DNA of 64,000 nucleotides, taken from NCBI RefSeq assembly GCF_001541345.2, contig NZ_LMVL02000004.1, positions 248,001-312,000 of the forward strand, written 5' to 3'. Positions 16,949 to 25,677 of the stretch are shown piece after piece (within the stretch, counting starts at the first letter, position 1; every line of letters begins with the position of its first letter). The translations under genes were made by a program, and so were the position numbers. Below the pieces are notes generated by a model. That model made no database searches, was not told the origin of the DNA, and worked only from the letters and a program-made list of their open reading frames with translations. The DNA comes from Gillisella vitis (GTDB taxonomy: Bacteria > Pseudomonadota > Alphaproteobacteria > Rhizobiales > Rhizobiaceae).

Positions 16949-17962
16949 CTACTTGCTCCCGAGCTTGTCGTTCAGCCGATCCAGCGCCTTGCGCATGGCG
17001 CGGGTGTCTTCCTGCTGGGCTTCGATCCAGTCACGCAGCATTTGTTGCTCATTGCGCATGTTCTTCACTAGCCCCTGAATACCATCCGACAAACCGCTCA
17101 GTGCTGCCGCCGAACGGTCGGAGCCGGAGGCAGGCTGCTGGGCGATCTTTTTCATCTGTTCCAGCAAGCGCTCCATATCCTGGCCGGAAACACCAGATGG
17201 AAGCGGTTGATCGGAGCCGGTATCGGTGACGGAAGACAGCCAGTTTTCCAGTTCCGTATAGAAACGGTTCTGGGCGCGGCCAGCCTGCAAATCAAGAAAG
17301 CCGAGGATCAGCGAGCCGGACAGGCCCAGCAGCGACGAGGAAAACGCCGTACCCATGCCGGCGAGCGGTGCGGAAAGTCCGTTTTTCAGGGTTTGCAGCA
17401 CATCGCTGCCCTGCCCGCCGGAGCCGGCATCCAATGTCTGGATAACATTGCTGATCGAACTGATCGTGCCGATCAGACCCCAGAATGTGCCGAGCAGGCC
17501 AAGAAACACCAGAAGGCCGATCAGATAGCGCGAGGTATCGCGTGCTTCGTCCAGCCTTGTGGCGATGGAGTCGAGAATGGAACGCAACAGCGTCGTCGAA
17601 AGGCCAGTGGAGCGGCGATTGCCCAGCAGTGAGCGCATCGGCGCCAGCAATTTCGGCTCGCGTCCGGACTTATCGGCCGTGCCGGAGCGCTGGAAATGGT
17701 TGAACCAGCGGACTTCCGAAATCAGCCCGACCACATGGGCAAAAATCAGAATGATACCGACGGCCAACACCCCGAGAATGAGACCATTCAGCCCCGGATT
17801 GGTGTAAAATGCCTGTTCGGCCTGCCGAAACAGGATGGCGGCAATGAAACCGACGAGGATCAGAAAGATCAGCATCGTCAGAATAATGGGTGCCGGGCTT
17901 GACAGTTTCGAGCCGTAACGGGCCGGTTCAGCGTCCGGGGCGTCCACATCCACATCCGTCAT
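16949..17962 (-). CDS. MotA/TolQ/ExbB-like proton-channel protein
   Basis: A 337-residue inner-membrane protein with helices at about 25-50, 60-82, 150-172 and 200-225. The third/fourth helix block (LLVFLGLLGTFWGLIGTI and the later GLSAPLAGMGTAFSSSLLGL) is the hallmark of the MotA/TolQ/ExbB family channel. The C-terminal third is polar and partly coiled (EQQMLRDWIEAQQEDTRAM). The ATG at 17962 has GGAGA ten bases ahead; the GTG at 17971 is too close to that site. It precedes the MotB/OmpA-like gene in one transcript. The probable role is energy transduction to the envelope. Confidence 0.87.
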   Translation of the reverse strand: MTDVDVDAPDAEPARYGSKLSSPAPIILTMLIFLILVGFIAAILFRQAEQAFYTNPGLNGLILGVLAVGIILIFAHVVGLISEVRWFNHFQRSGTADKSGREPKLLAPMRSLLGNRRSTGLSTTLLRSILDSIATRLDEARDTSRYLIGLLVFLGLLGTFWGLIGTISSISNVIQTLDAGSGGQGSDVLQTLKNGLSAPLAGMGTAFSSSLLGLSGSLILGFLDLQAGRAQNRFYTELENWLSSVTDTGSDQPLPSGVSGQDMERLLEQMKKIAQQPASGSDRSAAALSGLSDGIQGLVKNMRNEQQMLRDWIEAQQEDTRAMRKALDRLNDKLGSK

Positions 17963-18146
17963 TGGCAGCACGTCTCCATTACAGGCAAGCGGTCAATCCC
18001 TTACGCGAACCACGAGCCAAGCCTCTGAAAGGCTCGGCCCAGGCAGCATGAAGTGGACGGAGGCTAGTTCAAATTCATGTCGAATTGAAGCGAAAACCGG
18101 CGCTTTTGCGAAAGCGCCGAAAAAGCCATGCTGGCGCTATCGCCGA

Positions 18147-18947
18147 TCACGCCTTCGGCAAGGGCCGCTTGACCACGTCCAGCAGCGCCTTCTGGATATA
18201 TTCATTGCCCGCGACAATGTCGCCACGGTCAAGACTATCGGTTCCACCCGACATATCGCTGACGAAGCCGCCCGCTTCGCGGATCAGCAACAGGCCAGCG
18301 GCGATATCCCAGGCATGCAGGCCGGTTTCCCAGAAACCGTCAAACCGGCCGCAGGCGACATAGGCAAGGTCCAGAGCGGCTGCCCCCATGCGGCGCACGC
18401 CGGCCACTTCGCCCATCACATGGCGCAGTTCCAACAGTGCCTTGCCGTGATTGCCCTTACCCAGATGCGGCATGCCGCAACCGATCACGCAATCCGACAG
18501 CGCCTTGCGGGCGCCAACGCGAATGCGGCGATCATTCAGGAAGGCGCCGCCACCCTTTTCGGTCGTGTAAAGCTCATCGGTGGCCGGGTTGAAGATCACG
18601 CCAGCGACGATTTCACCATTGCGCTCCAAGGCAATGGAGACCGCAAATTGCGGAATGCCGTGCAGGAAGTTGGTGGTGCCATCCAGCGGATCGACGATCC
18701 AGCGATGCGCGCCATCGGTCCCCTTGATCTCTTCGCCCTCTTCTCCAAGGAAGCCATAGGTGGGGCGGGCCTTCAGCAGGTCCTCGCGCACCAGTTTTTC
18801 AGCCTTCATATCGGCCTGGGAAACGAAATCGCCGGGGCCTTTGACCGAAACCTGCAAGTTCTGCACTTCGCCAAAATCGCGCGACAGGGATTTCCCGGCC
18901 TTGACGGCGGCCTGGACCATGACATTGAGAAGGGCTGAGCGAGCCAT
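18147..18947 (-). CDS. suhB: Inositol monophosphatase family protein
   Basis: A 266-residue cytoplasmic Mg-dependent phosphatase. Metal-binding motifs are GEEGEE near 66-71, the signature WIVDPLDGTTNF near 82-93, and the C-terminal AWDIAAG near 210. AAGGAAA six bases upstream of ATG 18947 decides the start over an earlier in-frame start at 18986. In E. coli SuhB also acts in rRNA transcription antitermination; whether this homologue does is unknown. The gene is followed by a short gap and the MotA/MotB-like pair in the same direction. Confidence 0.92.
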   Translation of the reverse strand: MARSALLNVMVQAAVKAGKSLSRDFGEVQNLQVSVKGPGDFVSQADMKAEKLVREDLLKARPTYGFLGEEGEEIKGTDGAHRWIVDPLDGTTNFLHGIPQFAVSIALERNGEIVAGVIFNPATDELYTTEKGGGAFLNDRRIRVGARKALSDCVIGCGMPHLGKGNHGKALLELRHVMGEVAGVRRMGAAALDLAYVACGRFDGFWETGLHAWDIAAGLLLIREAGGFVSDMSGGTDSLDRGDIVAGNEYIQKALLDVVKRPLPKA

Positions 18948-19090
18948 AGCGGTTTCCTTAGACTGAATGATGCAGCAGGCCGTCATCCGCGATCAACCGG
19001 ATGGAGGCTGGGCGCGGCCCTTTTAGCGGCGTGCAAAGATTGAGCGGTTCAAGACCACAAAATCCGGCGCAATTCAAGTCCCTGCGCAAT

Positions 19091-20701
19091 TCAGGGCGCG
19101 GCGGGTGGCTGATCCGGCACATCGGTGCCATCGCCGGGATTTTCATCCTTGTCTGCATCATTTTTGGGGACGCCATTTTGCATCTGCCCCCCGACTGGCG
19201 GCATGGAGACACCCGGAAGCCCGGTCGGGTCGATGGGCGGTGGCGTCACCGGCTTTGCAGCCTTGCTGATGATGTCGCTGACCTCGTCCCTGGCGCCGTT
19301 TTTGCCGGGCGTGGAGCCCTGCGCCTTCGATACCGGGCGGCCCAGCCTGCGCTGGCCGGTTCGGTATTTGTTGGCGGCTTCGATTGCCTGTTTCTGCTGG
19401 CTATCGGGCAAGCCCAAATAAAAATCCTCAAGGGCCGGATCGGCAAGGCCCGCCCGGCGCGACAACACATACCATTTCGCCGCCTCAACCGGATCAGGCC
19501 TGGTGCCCAGCGCCGCCACATAGACATGCGCCAGCCGGTTCTGAGCCGCGACATTGCCGCGATTGGCGGCAATCCGCAACCATTTGAAGCCCTGTTCCAG
19601 ATCCTGCGGCCCGGCAATGCCGTTGATCAGCCAGATGCCGATATCAAGCTCGGCGGTATCAAACCCGGCACGCGCCGCCCGCACCAGCCATTCGCGCGCC
19701 AGCTTACGCTTTTCCGCCGGCACGTCCGGCAGGTTGCGATAGATCTGAGCGACGGCATATTGCGCATCCGCGATACCCTGTTCCGCCGATTGCTCGTAGA
19801 AAGGCAGCGCCAGCAGTAGTCCCTTCTTGCCGGGATTTTCAGAAACCAGCAATTGCGCCCAATTGAACTGGGCCGAGGCATTGCCCGCTTCCGCTGCCCG
19901 GCGCATATAGTCATCGGCCAGCTTCCGATCCGGCGTCACATACTGCCCTTCGATCAACATCAGCGCATATTTGAACATTGCCGCCGGATCGCCGTCCTTG
20001 GCGGCTTTGGCATACCAGAAGGCCGCTCCCTTCATGTCGCGCTTGACCGCCAGACCACGGGTCATCAACTCGGCAAGCAATGTCTGCGCGGCGGGATCGC
20101 CCTTCTCGGCAAGCGGCAGAGCATAGTCGAAAGCGGTGGCAAACAGCCCGCGCTGGAACGCGCCATAGGCAAGATCGACCTTGCCGGTATAGGGCTTTTC
20201 CGGCGGCAGATCCGGCAGCGGAATGCCCATGCGCTCCATCAGCGTAATGCCGCCGACCGGTCCCGCATCCTTGATACCCGGCCGCTGGACCTTGCCAGCA
20301 TCCTCCCCCGACACCGGACCGGAAAGCTCGCTTGGCCTGATAAAACCATTGGTCCCATCAGAGCCCGGTGTGTTTTCGGGAGCCGTTTTATCATCGGGAG
20401 CGACCGGCACCTCGACATTGCTCCCCGGCTTTGGGCCTCGCCCTTGCTCGCCAGTCTTTTCCGATGGCGTCTCAGTGGCGGACTGATTGCCCGCCTCACC
20501 TGATTTGCCGTCATCCGTCTTTACCTCAGGCTTCGCCGCAGTGGGCGAGGATGCAGCAGGCGGAACCTGCGCATAAGCTCCGATATCCATGACCGTCGGA
20601 CAAGCCAATGCCAAAACCAGGCTGGCACAGACGGATCGTCCAGGCAGCAACTGGAATTTAGCCAAACGGGGCAAGACAAGACGAGGTAGGGCAAATGTCA
20701 T
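19091..20701 (-). CDS. Secreted Sel1/TPR-repeat protein
   Basis: A 536-residue protein. The N terminus carries a long signal sequence (basic start, hydrophobic core VCASLVLALACPTVMDIGAYA, cleavage near AYA-Q). A low-complexity Pro/Thr/Glu/Lys-rich segment covers about 45-150. Sel1-like alpha-helical repeats follow from about 160 to 440, with the recurring A..WY.KAA..G...A pattern (AAFWYAKAAKDGDPAA, DYMRRAAEAGNASAQ, WLRIAANRGNVAAQ). A basic and proline-rich tail ends the chain. Such proteins usually scaffold periplasmic complexes. ATG 20701 is preferred over TTG 20713, which would overlap the stop of the ThiE-like gene. It sits between the ThiE-like and suhB genes on one strand. Confidence 0.82.
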   Translation of the reverse strand: MTFALPRLVLPRLAKFQLLPGRSVCASLVLALACPTVMDIGAYAQVPPAASSPTAAKPEVKTDDGKSGEAGNQSATETPSEKTGEQGRGPKPGSNVEVPVAPDDKTAPENTPGSDGTNGFIRPSELSGPVSGEDAGKVQRPGIKDAGPVGGITLMERMGIPLPDLPPEKPYTGKVDLAYGAFQRGLFATAFDYALPLAEKGDPAAQTLLAELMTRGLAVKRDMKGAAFWYAKAAKDGDPAAMFKYALMLIEGQYVTPDRKLADDYMRRAAEAGNASAQFNWAQLLVSENPGKKGLLLALPFYEQSAEQGIADAQYAVAQIYRNLPDVPAEKRKLAREWLVRAARAGFDTAELDIGIWLINGIAGPQDLEQGFKWLRIAANRGNVAAQNRLAHVYVAALGTRPDPVEAAKWYVLSRRAGLADPALEDFYLGLPDSQQKQAIEAANKYRTGQRRLGRPVSKAQGSTPGKNGARDEVSDIISKAAKPVTPPPIDPTGLPGVSMPPVGGQMQNGVPKNDADKDENPGDGTDVPDQPPAAP

Positions 20702-20709
20702 TGAGGCGT

Positions 20710-21372
20710 TCAATCCTCAAACCGTGGCGCTTTTTCGTCAAGCAAAGCATTTACCTGAGCAACCACGGTGGCGGCTGCCTCCGGATCGTCAAACACCGCC
20801 CTGGAGAGCGCCGCAAATTCCGCGCCGGTTTCAGCAACGGCCAGGGCCGATTGCGGATCTGAACCGCCCATGACGATGCAGGGGATCTCCACCATCGACG
20901 ACCACCATTCGCCCAAGGCCAGGTTTTTCGAATGCGCTTCCGGCTTGATATCGCCGTCCAGCTTGCCAAAAAACATGTAGTCGGGGTCGGCATCGCCAGC
21001 CTCCAACGCATGGTGCCGGTCGCGGGCCGCACCGGAGCCGACAATCATCTTCGGGGTGAATTTTTCCACCGCCTCGGCCAGCGCCTCGACATCGCCGCTG
21101 ATATGCAGACCATCGGCCTTGGCGCGACCGGCAACCCGGCTATTGTCGGCGATAATGGCAGCGGCACCCGCCGCCTGAACCAGTGGCACGACCGCTTCGG
21201 CCTGGGCCTGGAACGTGTCGTCATCGAAATCATATTGCGGGATGATCACCGAGGCGACATCGCCACCCTTCAAGGCATTGCCGACAGTCGTGGCAAGCAT
21301 CTGCACATCGGCAATCTGCGGCGTGATAAGAACGAGCCGACAGCGGCTTTGGAACTTGGGCGACTTGGACAT
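20710..21372 (-). CDS. Divergent thiamine-phosphate synthase-like protein
   Basis: A 220-residue TIM-barrel protein of the ThiE/TenI family, starting MSKSPKFQSRCRLVLITP. GLHISGDVEALAEA takes the place of the canonical GIHVGQ-D block, and MGGSDPQSALAVAETGAEFAAL fits the C-terminal phosphate loop region. The usual GP-F-T-TK phosphate-binding motif appears degenerate (YMFFGKLDGD). It may therefore not make thiamine phosphate. Longer N-terminal starts exist (21393, 21435), but GACGGAAA before 21372 is the best site. The stop lies 8 bases before the Sel1 gene start, so co-translation is likely. Confidence 0.72.
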   Translation of the reverse strand: MSKSPKFQSRCRLVLITPQIADVQMLATTVGNALKGGDVASVIIPQYDFDDDTFQAQAEAVVPLVQAAGAAAIIADNSRVAGRAKADGLHISGDVEALAEAVEKFTPKMIVGSGAARDRHHALEAGDADPDYMFFGKLDGDIKPEAHSKNLALGEWWSSMVEIPCIVMGGSDPQSALAVAETGAEFAALSRAVFDDPEAAATVVAQVNALLDEKAPRFED

Positions 21373-21480
21373 GGCGATTTCCGTCTTCTTCATGGCAAGA
21401 GCAAGGGAGGCGATCCGGGCCAAAGCGCCCTGCACCCTTTATATAGGGCATATAAGGTGCTGTAGCACGTCATGCCTGCG

Positions 21481-21524
21481 GCATGATTTTCTCTTTAAAC
21501 CGATTGTGATTTAAAGAATGATGC
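21481..21524. repeat. RIME-like half element
   Basis: An imperfect palindrome with GCATGATTTTCTCTTTAAA on the left and TTTAAAGAATGATGC on the right. The pattern (CATGATTTT...TTTAAA...GATGC) matches the second hairpin of the element at 32843-32948. It lies upstream of both flanking genes. The rest of the gap to 21722 shows nothing else. Confidence 0.65.
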
Positions 21525-21722
21525 CGAAGCCTCTGTTGCTCTCGTTTTTGTTGGCACTCTCTCTGCGGCGAAAGGATCTCGCCATGTTTGCAGGAAGTCG
21601 ATAGACCGGACTGACGAAAGGATCAACACCAACTGTCAGAGACAGCCGCCGCCTTCTGGGGAAGATACCCATCCCTACAGATACCAGCACCCCAAGACAC
21701 CATCGCGGAAATTCAGACATTC

Positions 21723-22490
21723 ATGCTGCCAGATCTCTCATTCCTGCTTGCCGCTATTCCCGCCGTCGTGCTGGTCGGCCTGTCCAAGGGCGGCCTGGGC
21801 GGCGCTTTCAGTCTGCTTGGTGTGCCGATCCTGGCGCTCGTCGTGCCGCCGATGACGGCTGCGGCAATTTTCCTGCCGATCCTGCTGGTCATGGATATGG
21901 TCGCCCTGCACGCTTGGCGCCACCACGGCGACTGGCGCACTTTTTTCCTGCTTCTGCCCGGCGCCATTGCCGGGATCGCCTTTGGTTGGGCCACATCGGC
22001 GCTGATCCCGGCTGACGCCATGCGGCTGGTGCTCGGTGCCATTACGGTGGTGTTTGCCGGACGCTATTTTCAGCGCCGCCTGCGCGGCGAAGGCCATGAT
22101 GCACGACCGGCAAAACCGCAGCGGGCCGTGGCTGCAACCGGATGGGGTACGCTGGCCGGTTATGGCAGCTTTGTCGCGCATGCTGGCGGCCCGCCGTTTG
22201 AAATCTATGCCCTGCCGTTACAGCTCGATCCAAAAACCTATACCGGCACCAGCGTGCGGTTTTTTGCCTGCCTCAACGCCATCAAGGTCATTCCCTATAT
22301 GGCGCTCGGCCAGCTGGATTTCAGCAATTTCACCCTGTCGCTCAGCCTGCTGCCGGTGGCACTGCTGTCCACCATGGCCGGAGCCATGGTGGTGCGGCGC
22401 ATGAAGGCGCAGACCTTCTATCCGCTGATCTATGCCATGACGCTGATTGCCGGACTGAAACTGTTTTGGGATGGTTTATTTTTCCTGTAA
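21723..22490 (+). CDS. TauE/SafE-family membrane transporter
   Basis: A 255-residue protein with about eight hydrophobic helices. The first duplicate half begins VVLVGLSKGGLGGAFSLLGVP and the second has GSFVAHAGGPPFEIYALPL, both hallmarks of the TauE/SafE (DUF81) family of sulfite/sulfoacetate or organic-anion exporters. The substrate is not indicated. It is monocistronic as far as can be seen. A degenerate copy of the compound repeat follows the stop. Confidence 0.88.
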   Translation: MLPDLSFLLAAIPAVVLVGLSKGGLGGAFSLLGVPILALVVPPMTAAAIFLPILLVMDMVALHAWRHHGDWRTFFLLLPGAIAGIAFGWATSALIPADAMRLVLGAITVVFAGRYFQRRLRGEGHDARPAKPQRAVAATGWGTLAGYGSFVAHAGGPPFEIYALPLQLDPKTYTGTSVRFFACLNAIKVIPYMALGQLDFSNFTLSLSLLPVALLSTMAGAMVVRRMKAQTFYPLIYAMTLIAGLKLFWDGLFFL

Positions 22491-22504
22491 TACGATGAGC
22501 CATT

Positions 22505-22565
22505 GAAGATGCGGCATCCTATTGCTTTTGCAAACATCTCAAGACTTGCGATAAGATATTTGCCA
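22505..22565. repeat. Degenerate copy of the compound palindromic repeat
   Basis: The order GAAGATGC-GCATCCT, TTTGCAAACATCTCAAG and AGATATTTGCCA follows copy A (8913-9037) with several changes and a shortened loop. The stem GCAAA.ATCTC / AGATATTTGC is weakened by mutation. Confidence 0.6.
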
Positions 22566-22672
22566 CAGAAGGGGATTGCAAAATTGACGACAATCAAAAT
22601 CCCGATAAAATTGCATTTTCGCATCGCACAATTGCGCTTGCCGGATGGCAGGATGTATCATAGCCTGCGCAT

Positions 22673-22933
22673 ATGACGACAATCGATCCATTCTCGGCTA
22701 TTGCCGATCCCAACCGACGCCATTTGCTGGAAGAGTTACGCCGTGCACCCCGCACGGTGAACGATCTGGCCAAGGGCCTGCCGATCAGCCGGCCGGCCGT
22801 CTCACAACATTTGAAGGCCCTGCTGGATTGCAATCTGGTGACCGTCGCCACCCAGGGCACCAAGCGGATCTATTCGGTCAACAATTCCGGCTTCAACCGG
22901 CTGAACCTGTGGCTGGACCAGTTCTGGAATTGA
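22673..22933 (+). CDS. ArsR-type winged-helix transcriptional regulator
   Basis: An 86-residue DNA-binding protein. DPNRRHLLEELRRAPRTVNDLAKGLPISRPAVSQHLKAL is a classic ArsR/SmtB helix-turn-helix with its recognition helix near residues 41-56, followed by the beta-wing (LVTVATQGTKRIYSV). There are no cysteines for metal sensing in the alpha-3 position (one Cys lies at about 61), so it belongs to the metal-independent ArsR group. In many genomes such regulators are followed by an AHSA1/START-domain gene, but here none follows. Confidence 0.88.
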   Translation: MTTIDPFSAIADPNRRHLLEELRRAPRTVNDLAKGLPISRPAVSQHLKALLDCNLVTVATQGTKRIYSVNNSGFNRLNLWLDQFWN

Positions 22934-23112
22934 CGGTGGGATCGATTAGGGTCGATTAGCGCACGGACCGTGCCTGACAATAACGCCGTGCCAATTTCGT
23001 CATGGCAGGCGCGAATATTTCGTTCCAGACAGCGGCTCTCAGCAGTCTCTATCGTTTATAGCACCGCGCGTTTTATAAATCGTACGGAGCGATTCCACTC
23101 CCGAAAACAGCC

Positions 23113-23152
23113 CAAGAAAAAGGCCCCGAAGGCAATCGGCGCTTCGGAGCCT
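23113..23152 (-). terminator. Minus-strand terminator downstream of the small YdcH-like gene
   Basis: On the minus strand a stem of about 11 bp (AGGCTCCGAAG / CTTCGGGGCCT) is followed by TTTTTCTT. It lies about 200 bases after the 57-residue gene. The 425-base gap 22934-23358 otherwise holds short palindromes and no credible gene. Confidence 0.65.
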
Positions 23153-23236
23153 GGTTTCGCTCAAGAGCGGCAATGTTTTGGCGCTCCTGGATTATGGAAA
23201 GAGTATCAAGACAGTGGCGGTAACGCTAAATCACCG

Positions 23237-23256
23237 TGCGTTTTGTAAAACGCACA
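23237..23256. repeat. Palindrome GTGCGTTTTGTAAAACGCAC, with a related copy near 23066
   Basis: A 20-base perfect palindrome. A similar but imperfect sequence (GCGCGTTTTATAAATCGTAC) lies about 170 bases upstream at 23065-23084. These look like worn parts of RIME-type elements. Confidence 0.5.
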
Positions 23257-23317
23257 CAGTAAGTGAGACAAATAATCCGCCACCTGACGATGCAAAGGGC
23301 CTGTTGGCTGTCTGAAA

Positions 23318-23343
23318 TCCTTAAATCGGGCCCGATTTAAGGA
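23318..23343. repeat. Perfect 26-base palindrome, RIME-like
   Basis: TCCTTAAATCGGG meets its exact inverse with no spacer. The same core (CCTTAAATC...GATTTAAGG) forms the long hairpin at 30901-30948. It ends 16 bases after the stop codon of the minus-strand YdcH-like gene. Confidence 0.75.
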
Positions 23344-23358
23344 GGCATCATCCAGCCT

Positions 23359-23532
23359 TTAATGTCGTGTCGACTTCAGGCGCTCCATTTCATCCTTGAG
23401 GCGCAATTTGAGGCGCTTGAGTTCCAGAATTTCCTTGTCGTCGGTCGAGGGAGAGGAAAGGGCGGCATGTAGTTTCTCCTCCAAAACTCCATGCTTCTTG
23501 GCAAGCGATTCAATATGAGCCTGAATGGTCAT
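23359..23532 (-). CDS. YdcH/DUF465 family small protein
   Basis: A 57-residue protein starting MTIQAHIESLAKKHGVLEEK and continuing as one long charged helix (EILELKRLKLRLKDEMERLK), as in the DUF465 (YdcH) family. Function is unknown. AAGGATAGAATCAA precedes the ATG. It is divergent from a second YdcH-like gene, with an FNR-type palindrome between them. Confidence 0.85.
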   Translation of the reverse strand: MTIQAHIESLAKKHGVLEEKLHAALSSPSTDDKEILELKRLKLRLKDEMERLKSTRH

Positions 23533-23728
23533 TTGATTCTATCCTTCCTTTTCAACCTCCAGCATCCATCGCTGGAGCTTCTTGGTTTGCGACAGCAGTG
23601 TGACACGATCGATCGCCGATGTCTAAGGCGAAAACCTGAATTTATGAGGGCAATTTCATGTTGGCACAGGTGACGCTTTCCACCTCGGGTCACTTCCGTG
23701 CGTTAGGCCTCTCTAAATGCAAAGAAAA

Positions 23729-23742
23729 TTGATGCGCATCAA
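23729..23742. promoter_or_regulatory. FNR/FixK-type operator box
   Basis: TTGATGCGCATCAA is a perfect match to the TTGAT-N4-ATCAA consensus for FNR/FixK/FnrN regulators. It lies in the 341-base gap between the two divergent YdcH-like genes, 132 bases before the ATG at 23874. Nothing else was recognised in that gap. Confidence 0.55.
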
Positions 23743-23873
23743 GACGCACCCGATCCCGATGAAATTATGCGAAAGGGCTAACTTCCCGTTACCGACGTTT
23801 GGTGATAGGAGCTTGCGCCATTCCACCATGCATCAGAAATAGATGCAGCCAGCGACAAGATGGGGACAGACGG

Positions 23874-24077
23874 ATGCCGGATCAGGACCACGCGGATACA
23901 AGGCTTCAACTCGCACGCCTTCGTCAGGAACACGAGGATTATGATGCTGCGATCAACGCCATGGTTCAGGTCGGCTGCGATGCCTTGCGGATCCAGCGGA
24001 TGAAGAAGAAAAAGCTTGCCATCAAGGACAGGCTGACCAAACTGGAAGATCAGCTCATTCCCGATATCATTGCCTGA
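23874..24077 (+). CDS. YdcH/DUF465-like small protein
   Basis: A 67-residue charged helical protein ([18 protein letters not shown] and [18 protein letters not shown]). The pattern L..EH...D..I......D.L...RLKK-K...KD....LE is that of the DUF465 family. GGGGA eight bases before ATG 23874 supports this start rather than the upstream in-frame one at 23799. It ends 16 bases before purE and is probably co-transcribed with it. Confidence 0.82.
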   Translation: MPDQDHADTRLQLARLRQEHEDYDAAINAMVQVGCDALRIQRMKKKKLAIKDRLTKLEDQLIPDIIA

Positions 24078-24093
24078 GAAAAGGGTGCCGCCG

Positions 24094-24594
24094 ATGCAGG
24101 ATGAAAGACCGCCCGTCGCCATCATCATGGGAAGCCAGTCCGACTGGGAAACCATGAAGAATGCTGCCGATACCCTGGACGCACTTGGCGTCAGCTACGA
24201 GGCCCGCATCGTCTCGGCCCATCGTACCCCCGACCGCATGGTCGCCTTTTCAAAGGGTGCCCGCGACGAAGGCTTTCAGGTGATTATCGCCGGAGCTGGC
24301 GGCGCCGCCCACCTGCCCGGCATGGTCGCCTCGATGACGGCGCTTCCGGTTTTCGGCGTGCCGGTCCAGTCAAAAACCATGTCCGGCCTCGACAGTCTCT
24401 ATTCCATCGTGCAGATGCCGGCCGGTATTCCAGTCGGAACGCTCGCCATCGGCCGGGCTGGCGCCGTCAATGCCGCACTGCTCGCAGCCAGAGTTCTGGC
24501 CTTGCAGGATGCCGATCTCGCCGACCGGCTGGACGACTGGACCGACAACCAGACTGCCGCCGTTGCCGACTATCCCACCGACGAAGCTCCCTGA
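24094..24594 (+). CDS. purE: N5-carboxyaminoimidazole ribonucleotide mutase
   Basis: Cytoplasmic enzyme of purine synthesis, class I PurE, which converts N5-CAIR made by PurK to CAIR. It is 166 residues. Signature motifs are [12 protein letters not shown] near 11-22, SAHRTPDRM near 42-50, and [15 protein letters not shown] near 67-81. AAAGGG lies nine bases before the ATG. The purK gene starts 27 bases after the stop, so the two enzymes of this two-step carboxylation are produced together. Confidence 0.97.
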   Translation: MQDERPPVAIIMGSQSDWETMKNAADTLDALGVSYEARIVSAHRTPDRMVAFSKGARDEGFQVIIAGAGGAAHLPGMVASMTALPVFGVPVQSKTMSGLDSLYSIVQMPAGIPVGTLAIGRAGAVNAALLAARVLALQDADLADRLDDWTDNQTAAVADYPTDEAP

Positions 24595-24621
24595 GGCTTA
24601 TAAACTGTACGGATCACACGC

Positions 24622-25677
24622 GTGAAGACCATTGGAATTATCGGCGGCGGCCAGCTTGGCCGCATGCTTGCCATGGCCGCAGCAAGGCTGGGGCTGAAAA
24701 CCATCGTGCTGGAACCGCAGGCCGACTGTCCGGCCGCCCAGGTTGCCAACCGGCAGATCATCGCCGATTACGCTGACGAGGCAGCCCTTGCCGAACTGGC
24801 CGCCCACTGCGACGTGGTCACCTATGAATTTGAAAACGTGCCGGTCGCCGCCGCCGAAGCCCTGGCGCGCACCGTGCCGGTCTATCCCCCTGCCAAGGCA
24901 CTCGCCGTGTCCCAGGACAGGCTGAGCGAAAAGCGCTTCCTCAACGACAATGGCATTGCCACCGCCCCATTTCGCACCGTCGACAGCCAGACGGACCTGG
25001 AGCAGGCATTGGCGGAATTCGGCGGCGAAGGCGTGCTGAAAACCCGGCGCTTCGGCTATGACGGCAAGGGCCAACGCGTCTATCGCAAGGGGGACGATGC
25101 CAGCGGCGGCTATCAGGCACTGGGTGCCGTGCCGTTGATTCTCGAAGGTTTCGTGCCGTTCGAACGGGAAATCTCGATCATCGCCGCCCGTTCGATATCA
25201 GGCGAAATCGCCTGCTACGATCCAGCCGAAAATATTCACCGCGACGGCATCCTGCACACCTCCACCGTGCCTGCGTCGATTACGCCGCAGACCGCCGCTG
25301 CCGCCAAAAGCGCTGCGGAAAAGCTGCTGAACGGCCTCGATTATGTCGGCGTGGTGGGTCTCGAACTGTTCCTGATGGCCGATGGCAGCCTGATCGCCAA
25401 TGAAATGGCCCCCCGGGTCCACAATTCCGGACACTGGACGGAAGCTGCTTGCGTGATCTCGCAATTCGAACAGCATATCCGCGCCGTTACCGGGTTGCCG
25501 CTGGGCGATCCGGCCCGCCACGGCGATTGCGTCATGACCAATCTGATCGGCGACGACATTGAGGCTGTTCCAGATTGGATGGCGAAATCCGGTGCGCTCG
25601 TCCATCTCTATGGCAAGGCTGAAGCACGGCCCGGCCGCAAAATGGGACATGTCACCGAGGTCAGGAACCGGGAATAA
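24622..25677 (+). CDS. purK: N5-carboxyaminoimidazole ribonucleotide synthase
   Basis: ATP-grasp ligase of 351 residues that makes N5-CAIR from AIR, bicarbonate and ATP for PurE. The N-terminal MKTIGIIGGGQLGRMLAMAA is the PurK hallmark. ATP-grasp blocks follow (VLKTRRFGYDGKGQ, EGFVPFEREISIIAAR, and the metal-binding NEMAPRVHNSGHWT). It starts with GTG at 24622, the only start that keeps the beta-1 strand. A 162-base gap follows before rpmJ. Confidence 0.97.
   Translation: MKTIGIIGGGQLGRMLAMAAARLGLKTIVLEPQADCPAAQVANRQIIADYADEAALAELAAHCDVVTYEFENVPVAAAEALARTVPVYPPAKALAVSQDRLSEKRFLNDNGIATAPFRTVDSQTDLEQALAEFGGEGVLKTRRFGYDGKGQRVYRKGDDASGGYQALGAVPLILEGFVPFEREISIIAARSISGEIACYDPAENIHRDGILHTSTVPASITPQTAAAAKSAAEKLLNGLDYVGVVGLELFLMADGSLIANEMAPRVHNSGHWTEAACVISQFEQHIRAVTGLPLGDPARHGDCVMTNLIGDDIEAVPDWMAKSGALVHLYGKAEARPGRKMGHVTEVRNRE

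Noticed and set aside
22970..23248. 92-codon ORF after the ArsR-type gene
   Set aside because: It runs across palindromes and a minus-strand terminator, has no ribosome site and no recognisable product.
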